Shown here piece after piece: positions 28,064 to 36,719 of a DNA stretch of 64,000 nucleotides (its first letter is position 1; each line of letters opens with the position of its first letter). A program made the translations under genes and the position numbers. The notes beneath the pieces are model-generated. The model was not told the DNA's origin. It made no database searches and worked only from the letters and a program-made list of their open reading frames with translations. The stretch is from Flavobacteriales bacterium (GTDB taxonomy: Bacteria; Bacteroidota; Bacteroidia; Flavobacteriales_D; Sanyastnellaceae): assembly GCA_019694805.1 (NCBI GenBank), contig JAIBBG010000007.1, positions 20,015-84,014 on the forward strand. Reading direction: 5' to 3'.

Positions 28064-29789
28064 AAATGGGATATAAACTTAGTGTCTGCTCAAAATAAGG
28101 TGAATGCTGATATATCCAATACAATTGATTCCAGTGATTGGCCTTTAGTGTCTCATCATCTTTCATAGCTGCATCAAATTGTTTTTTCAATGATTGATCA
28201 TTCCTGAGCAACTCAGCGGCAATGTCTTCAAAGACGTAATCACTGAACCATTCCTTTTGTTGCAACATGGAATCAAAAAAATTCCAAGCGAAAAAACTGT
28301 CTTCACATTGTGGTTCCAACACATGGCAGATATATCGACAAGCAGGTTGGTTGGTCTTCACCATGACATCACCTGCGAAGAATTGATGCCTCACATTCAT
28401 CAATTCAGTCTTGACATCCTCATGGAGATAGTGACCTTCGTATGGCCTTTTTCCTGTTTGATAATCGATGATGCGATAAGCTTGAACCGACATCACACTA
28501 TCTATTGAAAGAACTTCCGTTTTCACTCCATTCCAGCGCAATCTTTCCAAGACATCAGTCCATCCTTGCGGAATGATATAATATTCTGGCATCTCCACCT
28601 CTTGTACAACCTTAAACTTGCGATACCAATTGATTTTCCTTGTCCAAGGCGATTGATGATCATATTTCAAGCGGTCACCACTGCCAATAGATGAACTTTC
28701 ATTTCTTGCCTCATAGCCGCTAAAGATCAGTGAATCCAACTTCGTAGTGTCCAATTCAAATCCAATCGGAAATCGCTTCATGGCCAACATTTCCTCTTCT
28801 GCCTTGGCCACTTGCAATCTTATTTCTGCATCATGTTTTTGAACATAATCCAACAGTATTTTTAGAAAAAGAGACGTGCTTTTTACACGTTGATTGAATG
28901 GTTTTAGCATATGCGTCTCAGTAGTAAACCCAATGGTATTGAACAAAGCAGCATAACCGGTTGCAAAGCGCGGACTCTCGAAAAAATCCACTATGCCTGT
29001 TTCTGGAGTACGTCCCATGGTATTTACATATGGACACATCTTATCACCTTCCTTCTCCATGGCTGAGAATAGTGCCGGCTCAAATTGGCTTTTCACATAA
29101 CGCCCAAGGCTGCCACCCAGTTTATCTGTTTGTGTTGTGATCAGGGTCATGGTATAGGGATAGTCAGCACCATTGCTGACATGTGTATCCACCAGAACAT
29201 GAGGTTTAATCCTCGAAAATATTTGATTGAATGTCTGTGCATTCTTGCTGTCACACTTTACGAAATCGCGATTCAGATCCAGGTTTTTGGCATTCCCACG
29301 GAATCCATATTCCTTGGGTCCGTTCTGATTTGCCCGACTATAAGAACCACGATTTAAAGCACCATCAACATTATATATAGGAATCATACAAACGATGACA
29401 TGTTTCAACATCTCAGTTGATGCCGGTGAACCATCGAGCAATTGTTGGGCAAGCATCATGCTCGCATTCACACCATCAGGCTCTCCGGGATGAATCCCAT
29501 TGTTGATCATAAGTATCACTTTGTTCCGATCAAACAATTCCGGATAAAATATACCGTCCTGATTGATGACGAATAAATGAAGTGGTTTACCAATATCCGT
29601 TGTTCCAATCTCCAATAAACCGGCTTGCGTTGATTGCTTATCCAATTCGCGGTAAAAACTGATGCATTCATCCCATGTTGGCGTCTGATTATCACCCGGA
29701 AGTACGAATTGGGCCTGTGAATTAACCAACATTAAAAAATGTATAGCAATTGTTAAGAAGTAGCGAACCAAGAAGGTGTAATTCGTCAT
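28035..29789 (-). CDS. Secreted M14-family zinc carboxypeptidase
   Basis: A 584-residue protein with an N-terminal signal peptide ending VNSQAQ. Zinc ligands of the M14 family are visible: His100 and Glu103 (NNGIHPGEPDG) and His203 (VDTHVSNG). The substrate-binding NLDLNRDF lies near 170-176 and the probable catalytic Glu at 291 (GFTTETH). The C-terminal ~250 residues form an extra region of unknown fold. No T9SS sorting domain is seen. Peptide trimming in the periplasm or outside is the likely role. The gene is closely convergent with the preceding membrane-protein gene (29-nt overlap). Confidence 0.9.
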   Translation of the reverse strand: MTNYTFLVRYFLTIAIHFLMLVNSQAQFVLPGDNQTPTWDECISFYRELDKQSTQAGLLEIGTTDIGKPLHLFVINQDGIFYPELFDRNKVILMINNGIHPGEPDGVNASMMLAQQLLDGSPASTEMLKHVIVCMIPIYNVDGALNRGSYSRANQNGPKEYGFRGNAKNLDLNRDFVKCDSKNAQTFNQIFSRIKPHVLVDTHVSNGADYPYTMTLITTQTDKLGGSLGRYVKSQFEPALFSAMEKEGDKMCPYVNTMGRTPETGIVDFFESPRFATGYAALFNTIGFTTETHMLKPFNQRVKSTSLFLKILLDYVQKHDAEIRLQVAKAEEEMLAMKRFPIGFELDTTKLDSLIFSGYEARNESSSIGSGDRLKYDHQSPWTRKINWYRKFKVVQEVEMPEYYIIPQGWTDVLERLRWNGVKTEVLSIDSVMSVQAYRIIDYQTGKRPYEGHYLHEDVKTELMNVRHQFFAGDVMVKTNQPACRYICHVLEPQCEDSFFAWNFFDSMLQQKEWFSDYVFEDIAAELLRNDQSLKKQFDAAMKDDETLKANHWNQLYWIYQHSPYFEQTLSLYPIFRMSTKRTY

Positions 29790-29900
29790 TTGATTTGGAG
29801 TGGTATAATTTTAGGATTGAAATTTCACACTTGAAAAAACAGCACAAAAAAGCAACAATCTCCGACATTTTGCTGTTAAAAGACAAGGAAAGAATAGATT

Positions 29901-30473
29901 ATGGATCTCGGACCCGATAAAAATATTAAGCCGCACAAAGGACAAGTGCTACTTGCAGAGCCTTTTCTCAATGATCCTTATTTCCGCCGCACTGTTATTT
30001 TTCTGTGCGAGCACAACAACGATGGCTCATTCGGTTTTGTTTTGAATAACTACATTGATGTTGACCTAGAACAAATCATGGAAAACATGCCTTCATTCGA
30101 AGGTAGAATCAGCATCGGTGGACCTGTTCGCAATAGCAATCTCTATTACCTGCATACACTAGGCGAAACCATCGACGAAAGCGTTGAAATTATTCCCGGT
30201 GTATATATGGGCGGCAATTTCGATACGTTGAAAAAACTTCTCATATCAGGACAGGTTCATAAAGATCAGGTGAGGTTCTTCGTTGGTTACAGTGGCTGGT
30301 CACCAGAGCAACTCGAAAATGAAATCAAGTCCAACTCATGGTTCGTTACTTCAGTTCCCAAAGAAGTGGTGATGAACAGCGAAGTTTCTGATTTGTGGAA
30401 AGCCATCATGAAATCGATGGGTAGAAAAGGTCAAATGCTGGCCAATATGCCCGAAGATCCTTCTCTCAACTAA
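29901..30473 (+). CDS. YqgE/AlgH family protein
   Basis: A 190-residue cytoplasmic protein matching YqgE/AlgH throughout: KGQVLLAEPFLNDPYFRRTVIFLCEHNNDGSFGFVLN, ISIGGPVRNSNLYYLHT, GVYMGGNFDTLK and RFFVGYSGWSPEQLENEI. Length is typical. The molecular function of the family is unsettled. The last 8 nt overlap the convergent ATP-grasp-like gene. Confidence 0.95.
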   Translation: MDLGPDKNIKPHKGQVLLAEPFLNDPYFRRTVIFLCEHNNDGSFGFVLNNYIDVDLEQIMENMPSFEGRISIGGPVRNSNLYYLHTLGETIDESVEIIPGVYMGGNFDTLKKLLISGQVHKDQVRFFVGYSGWSPEQLENEIKSNSWFVTSVPKEVVMNSEVSDLWKAIMKSMGRKGQMLANMPEDPSLN

Positions 30474-31386
30474 TCCGAGAAAAATTTGTCGCGATTTTCT
30501 CCTGAAACGTCTTTGACAGGAGGTCTACGGCCATTTCGTGTTCTTCCTTCTTCAGTCCGGCCGGTGGTCCATAAGGAGTCTTATTCACATCAATGATGTA
30601 AATCTTGCCGTCTGTTTTATTGCGAAGAATATCCAATTCACAAAATTCTACTTTCATTTTCTGAGTGAAAGCAATGATACCTTCCTCTTCTTCACGGGAA
30701 AAAACACTGTTCACATCAGCAACCAATTCCGAGAAGGTGACATCGTTGGTAAATCGTTTGGCCATTGACTTGTACTTACAATACAAGATAGGAATGGTAC
30801 CGTTGTAAACGGGAACACGATAGTCCATCACGAGTTCATCATTGAAGGTGTTATCAATCAAAACCTGATAGACTGATTTATCATCCACAGTATCAGTGAT
30901 TGGACATTGTATCATTTTTCCATCGTGCAGTGCATTGATATCGCTTTTCTGAACCGCGATACCAGAATAGGTAACAGGATTGATAAACGTATTGTAACCA
31001 AAAACCGAAAGATGAATCTGATCCACTTTCACCTTCGAAATATCTGTGCAATGAATATTGACAACATTTCTGTCTTTCACCAACTCAGTTGGCAAATTGG
31101 CTTCTGCCGACGTGATATCATCAAAATAAATCACGATGTCTGCATGTTTCAACGGTTTATTCGTTAGTCTGTAACCAAGCTTACGAGCAATCTTAAAAAT
31201 GGTGGTCTTCTTACTTGGAAAATCAGGATAAACTACGATGGTGCGCAGATGAAAACCGCTTTTCACCCAGAGAAAAAAATCCAACAAGGCAAATCGAATG
31301 TCTTTGCCAATCCTCTCAGCCAATGGCATTGAACTGCGGTAATTATTGCGCCATCCAAGACGATATGTTTTACGATTTGCTGTCAA
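30466..31386 (-). CDS. ATP-grasp-like protein of unknown substrate
   Basis: A 306-residue protein without signal peptide. The C-terminal third carries what looks like the metal-binding end of an ATP-grasp domain (CELDILRNKTDGKIYIIDVNKTPYGPP), where the Glu, Asp and Asn would coordinate magnesium. The N-terminal part has an IVIYFDD strand and a Rossmann-like feel. ATP-grasp enzymes join a carboxylate to an amine or thiol; the substrate is not evident. Its ATG overlaps the nth stop by 4 nt, placing it last in a DUF6702-nth-ATP-grasp operon. I am confident it is a gene, less so about the family. Confidence 0.62.
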   Translation of the reverse strand: MTANRKTYRLGWRNNYRSSMPLAERIGKDIRFALLDFFLWVKSGFHLRTIVVYPDFPSKKTTIFKIARKLGYRLTNKPLKHADIVIYFDDITSAEANLPTELVKDRNVVNIHCTDISKVKVDQIHLSVFGYNTFINPVTYSGIAVQKSDINALHDGKMIQCPITDTVDDKSVYQVLIDNTFNDELVMDYRVPVYNGTIPILYCKYKSMAKRFTNDVTFSELVADVNSVFSREEEEGIIAFTQKMKVEFCELDILRNKTDGKIYIIDVNKTPYGPPAGLKKEEHEMAVDLLSKTFQEKIATNFSRIS

Positions 31387-32033
31387 CGTGATATGCTTTT
31401 CTTTTTCGTTCCTTTCGCATTCACAAAAGTCGTGATATAGTCCTTATCAGGATTCATTCCGCGCGCTGGAGAATATTCACGTGCGTAATAAATCATTTGC
31501 AGATGAAGTTTAATCCATGTTTCTTCCGGAAAAATTGATTTGGCATCTCGTTCTGTTTGCTCAACACTTTTACCGGTGCTCAACCCCCACCTTGCCATCA
31601 TGCGGTGGATATGCGTATCGACTGGAAATGCCGGGACATCAAAGGCCTGAATCATCACAACACTTGCCGTCTTATGACCCACACCAGGAAGCATTTCCAA
31701 TTCTTCCAGCGTTTGCGGAACATGGCCGTCGTATTTTTCAATAAGTATGGAAGACAGCCTATGAATATTCTTGCTTTTCGCTGGAGCAAGCCCACAAGGT
31801 CGAATGATGTTTTCAATTTCCGCCACAGTCAATTTGACCATATCGAATGGATTGTTGGCTTTGGCAAACAGGTGTGGTGTTACCAAATTGACGCGTGCAT
31901 CAGTGCATTGCGCTGAAAGCAATACAGCAATCAATAAAGTGTATGGATCGCTGTGATCGAGTGGTATAGGTGGATCAGGATAAAGCCTGCCAAGTTCTTG
32001 AACGATGAAAGCCGCCCTTTCCTTCTTTGTCAT
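31383..32033 (-). CDS. nth: Endonuclease III, apparently lacking the Fe-S cluster cysteines
   Basis: A 216-residue DNA glycosylase/AP lyase for oxidised pyrimidines. Visible features are LLSAQCTDARVN, the helix-hairpin-helix LEELEMLPGVGHKTA with catalytic Lys121, and FPVDTHIHR with catalytic Asp139. In the classic enzyme four cysteines near the C-terminus (Cx6Cx2Cx5C) hold a [4Fe-4S] cluster. Here the equivalent stretch reads YYAREYSPARGMNPDKDYIT and contains no cysteine, so the cluster is almost certainly absent. The gene lies 1 nt after the DUF6702 gene and overlaps the ATP-grasp-like gene by 4 nt. Confidence 0.95.
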   Translation of the reverse strand: MTKKERAAFIVQELGRLYPDPPIPLDHSDPYTLLIAVLLSAQCTDARVNLVTPHLFAKANNPFDMVKLTVAEIENIIRPCGLAPAKSKNIHRLSSILIEKYDGHVPQTLEELEMLPGVGHKTASVVMIQAFDVPAFPVDTHIHRMMARWGLSTGKSVEQTERDAKSIFPEETWIKLHLQMIYYAREYSPARGMNPDKDYITTFVNAKGTKKKSISR

Positions 32034-32034
32034 A

Positions 32035-32520
32035 CTACCTAAAAATGATATCAGACTTCTTCGCTGATGAAAGCACCACTGTGCTTGTTGTGCCTTCTGC
32101 TTTTACATCAACGATATTCTGCTGGTCTGGAAAATCTTCCATCAAGCATGTTTGTTCAATTTTCAACGCATGAAATTGCGGACTTCTGAAAAACTCCAGA
32201 TAACAATATGTCATATCCGCCTCTACTTCCTTACCGACATAACGCATCACGACAAGTTGATCATCGAACCACATTTTAAAATGGGATTGGATATGCTCTT
32301 CTATGAGTTGTTCAGCTTTTGAAATTTCGCCTTCTCCCAATTTGAGGGCAGAACCATTCATCCTGGAAATAACCTTTTCGAGGTCGTCGGTAAAAAATTT
32401 ACAGGTGACTTCAAAACCTTGTGTTCGGGCATTGTACTCGACCATGGTTTTACTGACATAAAACTTATGTGGAGCGAAGGAGAGTAGAATGATAGCAAAG
32501 AATGGCAAGAACTTTTGCAT
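32035..32520 (-). CDS. DUF6702 family secreted protein
   Basis: A 161-residue protein with a signal peptide (MQKFLPFFAIILLSFAPHKF). HKFYVSKTMVEYNARTQGFEVTCKFFTDDLEKVI and the YCYLEFF strand match the DUF6702 family of Bacteroidota. The function of the family is unknown to me; members often sit near envelope peptidases. An exact -7 box TATCTTTG ends 4 nt before the ATG, so the DUF6702-nth-ATP-grasp transcript probably starts at the ATG. Confidence 0.8.
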   Translation of the reverse strand: MQKFLPFFAIILLSFAPHKFYVSKTMVEYNARTQGFEVTCKFFTDDLEKVISRMNGSALKLGEGEISKAEQLIEEHIQSHFKMWFDDQLVVMRYVGKEVEADMTYCYLEFFRSPQFHALKIEQTCLMEDFPDQQNIVDVKAEGTTSTVVLSSAKKSDIIFR

Positions 32521-32524
32521 AAAA

Positions 32525-32532
32525 CAAAGATA
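32525..32532 (-). promoter_or_regulatory. -7 box TATCTTTG, 4 nt before the DUF6702 ATG
   Basis: An exact TAnnTTTG match on the minus strand. The 4-nt spacer TTTT separates it from the ATG at 32520, which indicates a leaderless transcript for the nth operon. Confidence 0.6.
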
Positions 32533-32642
32533 ATCCCAATGATGATTTCTGGTTTCAAATATTCATGTCATCTTCTGAGTTGATTTGGACATCTTTTAAG
32601 GAGTCATATCCTTCTCAGGTAAAATATGCATTTGCATTTTCT

Positions 32643-33935
32643 TCAATGATAAAACTTCAGCACATGGCTTTCATGATCATTCTTCGGTTTCCATTCGATC
32701 ATATAGATGCCATGAGGAAGATCTGAAGGCAAAGATAAAATCGCTTCTCCGGAAGAGACACAAGACCATTTTGTAGGCAACATTTTACCAGAGGATGAAA
32801 ACAGATACCAACCATCATCGCTACTTATGCCTTGTCCGGTCATCCTATAAAGTCCATCCTGATTCATTTTTTGAATGACGAAAGGGCTGGAAACATGGTC
32901 TTCCACCAATACCGAAGTAATGAGTACTTCGGTTTCAAAAGACGCATCGTTGCCACATTGTGAAGCGGTGAGTATTGCCGTGTACTGACCTAAACCATAC
33001 ACATGAACGGGCTCAGCATCGGTGGAATGATTTCCATCTCCGAAATCCCATGTATAAGATATCGATCCGAAAGCATCCACATCATGCTCAAAAGTCACTT
33101 CGTTTTGATTGATCATTGGATTTATGCTTCCCGTCGGAATTTCCGCATTCAAATGATAGAGATCAGGTTGGTTTAGCACTTCACCATCTGCAGCTTGTTG
33201 GAATGATGATGCAACAGTTGCATCAAGTGCTCCGATGTAGGTAGTACCTTCAGAAGCCTCCTTCCAAAACGTGGCGTACATGGTACAAGCAGCGACATAA
33301 CTGCCGGAGAAATTTGGATGACTGTTGTCGCCGGCATGCAATACTTCCTCTGTTTCATCGAGGATATGGCGCCAAGCTTCACCACAAGGAGCCACTTTGG
33401 CCTCAATGATATTCGACAAGCGGAGATAACTCGCTGTCAGAGAATCCTGCATATGTCCGAAGTCCACGAAATCCTCACTGCAATACGTGCCAGATTGATC
33501 GCATTGCATACCTCCGTATCTTCTTCCCCAGGTCAAATAAAGCACGAGTTGAGCACATGGATTGTATGTCCTAATTGAATCGGCCAATGCACTTCCACCA
33601 GGAATAAAATTGTTGTCATAAAAAAATGGAATGACGGGGATCTGACTCTGTTCCTGCATCACCACATAGTCCCAATTGCCCTGATGTATGAGATCTAAGC
33701 TCGTGGCATTTTGAGCATGTTGATCAAATGAATAACCGCCGGGAGTATTCGAAGCATGGATCAACGTTTTTCCTTTTCCTGCTGCAACTTGTTCTACCAT
33801 TCCCGGTAAATCGTTCACTGCCGTGTAACTATTGCCCAGAAATAGAACACGCAAAGTATCTGATTGGGAAAAGCACGCATGGGCAGACCATACCATCAGC
33901 AAAAAAACCATCAGCGACTTTGATCTCAAAAGCAT
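32643..33935 (-). CDS. SGNH/DUF4886-like esterase with PKD domain and T9SS tail
   Basis: A 430-residue protein from the ATG at 33935, which begins a signal peptide (MLLRSKSLMVFLLMVWSAHACFSQ). The N-terminal domain starts RVLFLGNSYTAVNDLPGM, the GxSxT block of SGNH/DUF4886-type hydrolases, with WDYVVMQEQSQIP following. A PKD domain (~285-355) contains YTWDFGDGNHSTDAEPVHVYGLGQYTA. The last ~80 residues end GIYMIEWKPKND and look like a divergent type A sorting domain. The frame extends to 33968, but the extra residues are acidic and would spoil the signal peptide. It is likely a secreted esterase of unknown substrate. Confidence 0.8.
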   Translation of the reverse strand: MLLRSKSLMVFLLMVWSAHACFSQSDTLRVLFLGNSYTAVNDLPGMVEQVAAGKGKTLIHASNTPGGYSFDQHAQNATSLDLIHQGNWDYVVMQEQSQIPVIPFFYDNNFIPGGSALADSIRTYNPCAQLVLYLTWGRRYGGMQCDQSGTYCSEDFVDFGHMQDSLTASYLRLSNIIEAKVAPCGEAWRHILDETEEVLHAGDNSHPNFSGSYVAACTMYATFWKEASEGTTYIGALDATVASSFQQAADGEVLNQPDLYHLNAEIPTGSINPMINQNEVTFEHDVDAFGSISYTWDFGDGNHSTDAEPVHVYGLGQYTAILTASQCGNDASFETEVLITSVLVEDHVSSPFVIQKMNQDGLYRMTGQGISSDDGWYLFSSSGKMLPTKWSCVSSGEAILSLPSDLPHGIYMIEWKPKNDHESHVLKFYH

Positions 33936-34133
33936 GTCATACCAATTTTCTTGTTTTTCATTCCGCATAACATTGGCGTTTAGAAACAGGGACGAAATAA
34001 ATCCACAGAAGTTGTATCATGCGTAGACCAAATAGCATCTGCTCATGGATTCCTGAGGCATATGGAGTGCAAGCTCGAAGAACTCATATGACTTGCACCA
34101 TTCTCCACTTTTCGAAGCTTCACACAACATCAT

Positions 34134-34141
34134 TAAATTTG
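34134..34141 (+). promoter_or_regulatory. -7 box TAAATTTG, 4 nt before the ATG
   Basis: An exact TAnnTTTG match with a 4-nt spacer (CGCG) to the ATG at 34146; a leaderless start is implied. Confidence 0.6.
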
Positions 34142-34145
34142 CGCG

Positions 34146-35177
34146 ATGCCTAAAAAACTATCTACCGAAGAGATCAGCCTTGCTCAAGCATTAGTTAGCA
34201 AAGCCAATCGGATTGTCGTGACTTCGCACAAAAATCCGGATGGTGATGCGGCCGGTTCAGCATTTTCCATGAGTTTATTCCTTGCTTCGATAGGAAAAAA
34301 TGTGACGACCATTTTACCCGATGGCTTACCCGAATTTCTGCAATGGCTACCAGGCTATGAGCGACTTGTTCAATTTGATACCCAAACAGAAGAAGCAAAA
34401 GCAGCGATCGATGAGGCTGATTTGATTTTCGTTCTTGATTACAATGCCCTGCATCGAACTGGCACTGACATGCAAGTGGTTCTTGAAAATGCTACAGCCC
34501 AATTCATCCTGATCGATCACCATCAAATGCCCGGCGATTTTGCGGTTGTCACCTACAGCGACACATCAGCTTGCAGCACCGCAGAATTGGTTTATCATTT
34601 CATTGAACAATGTTATGGTTCGGAAAAAATAGACCAAAACATGGCTCAGAATATTTACTGCGGTATCATGACGGACAGTGGTTCATTTCGATTTCCTTCA
34701 GTGACACCGGATACGCACAGGGTGGTGGCCAGCTTGATTGAAAAAGGACTTGATCATGCTTTGGTGCATCGTCAGGTTTATGACACGAATATGCTCGATA
34801 GGTTGAAATTGATCGGATATGCATTGAGTCAGAAACTTGAAATCATCGATGATAGTCTCACTGCTTATATATCTTTAAGTTCGGATGAATTGCGCAGGCA
34901 CAATCACAGACAAGGTGATACAGAAAGCTTGGTCAATCAGGCATTGAGTATTAAAGGGGTAAAACTTGCAGCCTTTTTCCGCGAAACAAATCATGAAGTA
35001 AAGCTATCCTTTCGTTCAAAAGGGAGTTTCGATGTCAACAAATTCGCCCGCGACAATTGGAATGGTGGTGGCCACATGAATGCAGCCGGAGCAGCAACAA
35101 CACTCAGTTTACCGGAAGCCATTCAAAAATTCAAAAGACTCGTACAACAATACCGTTTGGAAATCATCAATTCCTGA
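34146..35177 (+). CDS. NrnA-like DHH/DHHA1 phosphoesterase
   Basis: A 343-residue cytoplasmic enzyme. DHH-superfamily motifs: VTSHKNPDGDAAGSAF, LIFVLDYNALHRTG, FILIDHHQMP and MTDSGSFRFPSVTPDTHR. The C-terminal DHHA1 substrate-binding motif is GGGHMNAAGA. Family members are bifunctional oligoribonuclease (nanoRNase) and 3'-phosphoadenosine 5'-phosphate phosphatases. The first gene of a compact operon with two FKBP-type lipoproteins; the stop is 3 nt from the next ATG. This neighbourhood with GldI-type isomerases recurs in Bacteroidota (recollection, not checked). Confidence 0.93.
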   Translation: MPKKLSTEEISLAQALVSKANRIVVTSHKNPDGDAAGSAFSMSLFLASIGKNVTTILPDGLPEFLQWLPGYERLVQFDTQTEEAKAAIDEADLIFVLDYNALHRTGTDMQVVLENATAQFILIDHHQMPGDFAVVTYSDTSACSTAELVYHFIEQCYGSEKIDQNMAQNIYCGIMTDSGSFRFPSVTPDTHRVVASLIEKGLDHALVHRQVYDTNMLDRLKLIGYALSQKLEIIDDSLTAYISLSSDELRRHNHRQGDTESLVNQALSIKGVKLAAFFRETNHEVKLSFRSKGSFDVNKFARDNWNGGGHMNAAGAATTLSLPEAIQKFKRLVQQYRLEIINS

Positions 35178-35180
35178 AAA

Positions 35181-35705
35181 ATGCGCATCCACCACCTCAT
35201 TCTATTTTCTGCATTGCTGCTTTTTGGTTGCAACAGTTGTTCTGAGAAACGCGAAATCACAGACGAAGATGTCGCAGCTATGCAAAAAGACATGATTGCT
35301 GAAAGCAAAAAACAACACGAAAGAGAAATCAAAGACATTGATAAGTTCATCCGCAAGAAAGGCTGGCCAATGGAACAGACCTCAACCGGACTGCGTTACT
35401 GGATATATGAAAAAGGCACGGGTGAGAAAGCAGAGAATGAAGATATCGCATTTATATCCTACAAAATTTCTTTATTGGATGAAACGCCATGTTATGAAAC
35501 ATCAGACGACAATCCCAAACGTGTTGTAGTGGGCCATGACAATGTGGAAACAGGTCTACATGAAGCCTTATTGCTCATGCATGTAGGCGACCGGGCACGA
35601 TTCATACTTCCCTCACACCTTGCATTTGGATTTACCGGAGATTCCGGTAAGATTCCACAAAATGCTTCAGTGGTCTATGACATCAAATTGCTGGCAGCAG
35701 AATAA
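35181..35705 (+). CDS. FKBP-type peptidyl-prolyl isomerase lipoprotein (GldI-like)
   Basis: A 174-residue protein with a lipoprotein signal (LLFGC, Cys16). A helical segment rich in Glu/Lys (~26-55) precedes an FKBP domain (~62-173): LRYWIYEKGTGEKAENED, VVVGHDNVETGLHEALLLMHVGDRARFILPSHLAFG and SVVYDIKLL. Size and layout are those of GldI, the gliding-motility-associated isomerase of Flavobacteria. With T9SS cargo all over this window, a role in folding secreted proteins in the periplasm is likely. I do not name it gldI because the match is by architecture and context only. Confidence 0.87.
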   Translation: MRIHHLILFSALLLFGCNSCSEKREITDEDVAAMQKDMIAESKKQHEREIKDIDKFIRKKGWPMEQTSTGLRYWIYEKGTGEKAENEDIAFISYKISLLDETPCYETSDDNPKRVVVGHDNVETGLHEALLLMHVGDRARFILPSHLAFGFTGDSGKIPQNASVVYDIKLLAAE

Positions 35706-35777
35706 TCTTGTTTGAAGAGCGATCATGAATAACTTGCGCTCCGCTAACATGTGAACGACATTCCACCCGAATCGTTT

Positions 35778-36659
35778 ATGCAACCCAAAGCATTCTATTA
35801 TTTCCTCTCCATTGGTCTTTTGCTCGCGCTGGCATCCTGCGATCCGCATCCGGGATACGAAGAAACACAGAGCGGTATTTTCAGGAAACTGATTCAATTT
35901 GGCGATTGTGAACCGTCAGTGCATGATGCTGATTACGTCATCTTCAATGTGAGTTATGAAAAGGCGAGTCATGCAGATTCTTCATTTCACTTTCAAGTTC
36001 ATCATAGTAAACTGGGAAGCACTCCATCCTATCCATCACCAGGCAATGCACCGGGATTAATTATCAGCAATGAATTGGATTCCATGAAATGTGGTGATCA
36101 ATATGCTTACATCATTTCATATCAAGAAATAGCAGGATCTTGGTTGGCGTCTCAGTCGGACAGTGGCTATTTTCAACCTGATGATGAAATCAAATTCACC
36201 ATTCATGCCTTGCGAACTTTCACTCAGGAAAAATACCGCAATTATCTTATGACGGCGGCCCAACAAGAAGAACTCACCGAAGCTGATGCGATTGAATTGT
36301 TGTTGTCGAATGATCTGAAAGAAACCTATGAACGTCACGGTGAATGCTTCATTCAACATACCGAAAGAACATCTGGCGATAGCATACATGCCGGAAGTGA
36401 AGTAACCATTGTTTACACCACACATCTTTTAGATGGAACAAGACTGGATACTTCCACCGAATTATCCTTCACATTTGGAAAACCTGGTCAGGTGATCGGA
36501 GGATTACAATATGCCTTGAGTTTTCTTCGCAAAGGAGAACAGGCCAGAATTTATCTTCCCAGTTACCTTGCATTTGGTATTGATGGCAATAGCAATGGCT
36601 TGGTGCCGCCTAAAACACCCGTCTTCTTTGAGCTTCGGGTAAAAGATGTAAAAAACTGA
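35778..36659 (+). CDS. FKBP-type peptidyl-prolyl isomerase lipoprotein, two FKBP folds
   Basis: A 293-residue protein with a lipobox (ALASC). Two FKBP-like domains appear in order. The first (~25-150: SGIFRKLIQFGDCEP, DYVIFNVSYEK, ADSSFHF) is degenerate, lacking the usual GLxxAL and LPSxLAFG motifs. The second (~190-290: VTIVYTTHLLDGTRLDTS, VIGGLQYALSFLRKGEQARIYLPSYLAFG) looks active. The first domain may act in substrate binding (inference). The frame also starts with a GTG at 35751, but the ATG at 35778 gives a clean lipoprotein signal. It is the third gene of the NrnA-FKBP-FKBP cluster. Confidence 0.87.
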   Translation: MQPKAFYYFLSIGLLLALASCDPHPGYEETQSGIFRKLIQFGDCEPSVHDADYVIFNVSYEKASHADSSFHFQVHHSKLGSTPSYPSPGNAPGLIISNELDSMKCGDQYAYIISYQEIAGSWLASQSDSGYFQPDDEIKFTIHALRTFTQEKYRNYLMTAAQQEELTEADAIELLLSNDLKETYERHGECFIQHTERTSGDSIHAGSEVTIVYTTHLLDGTRLDTSTELSFTFGKPGQVIGGLQYALSFLRKGEQARIYLPSYLAFGIDGNSNGLVPPKTPVFFELRVKDVKN

Positions 36660-36719
36660 GGCTCAGCTATAACACTTTCATTAATCCTTCGTTAAAAGGT
36701 AGTCCCTCACCTATCTTTT

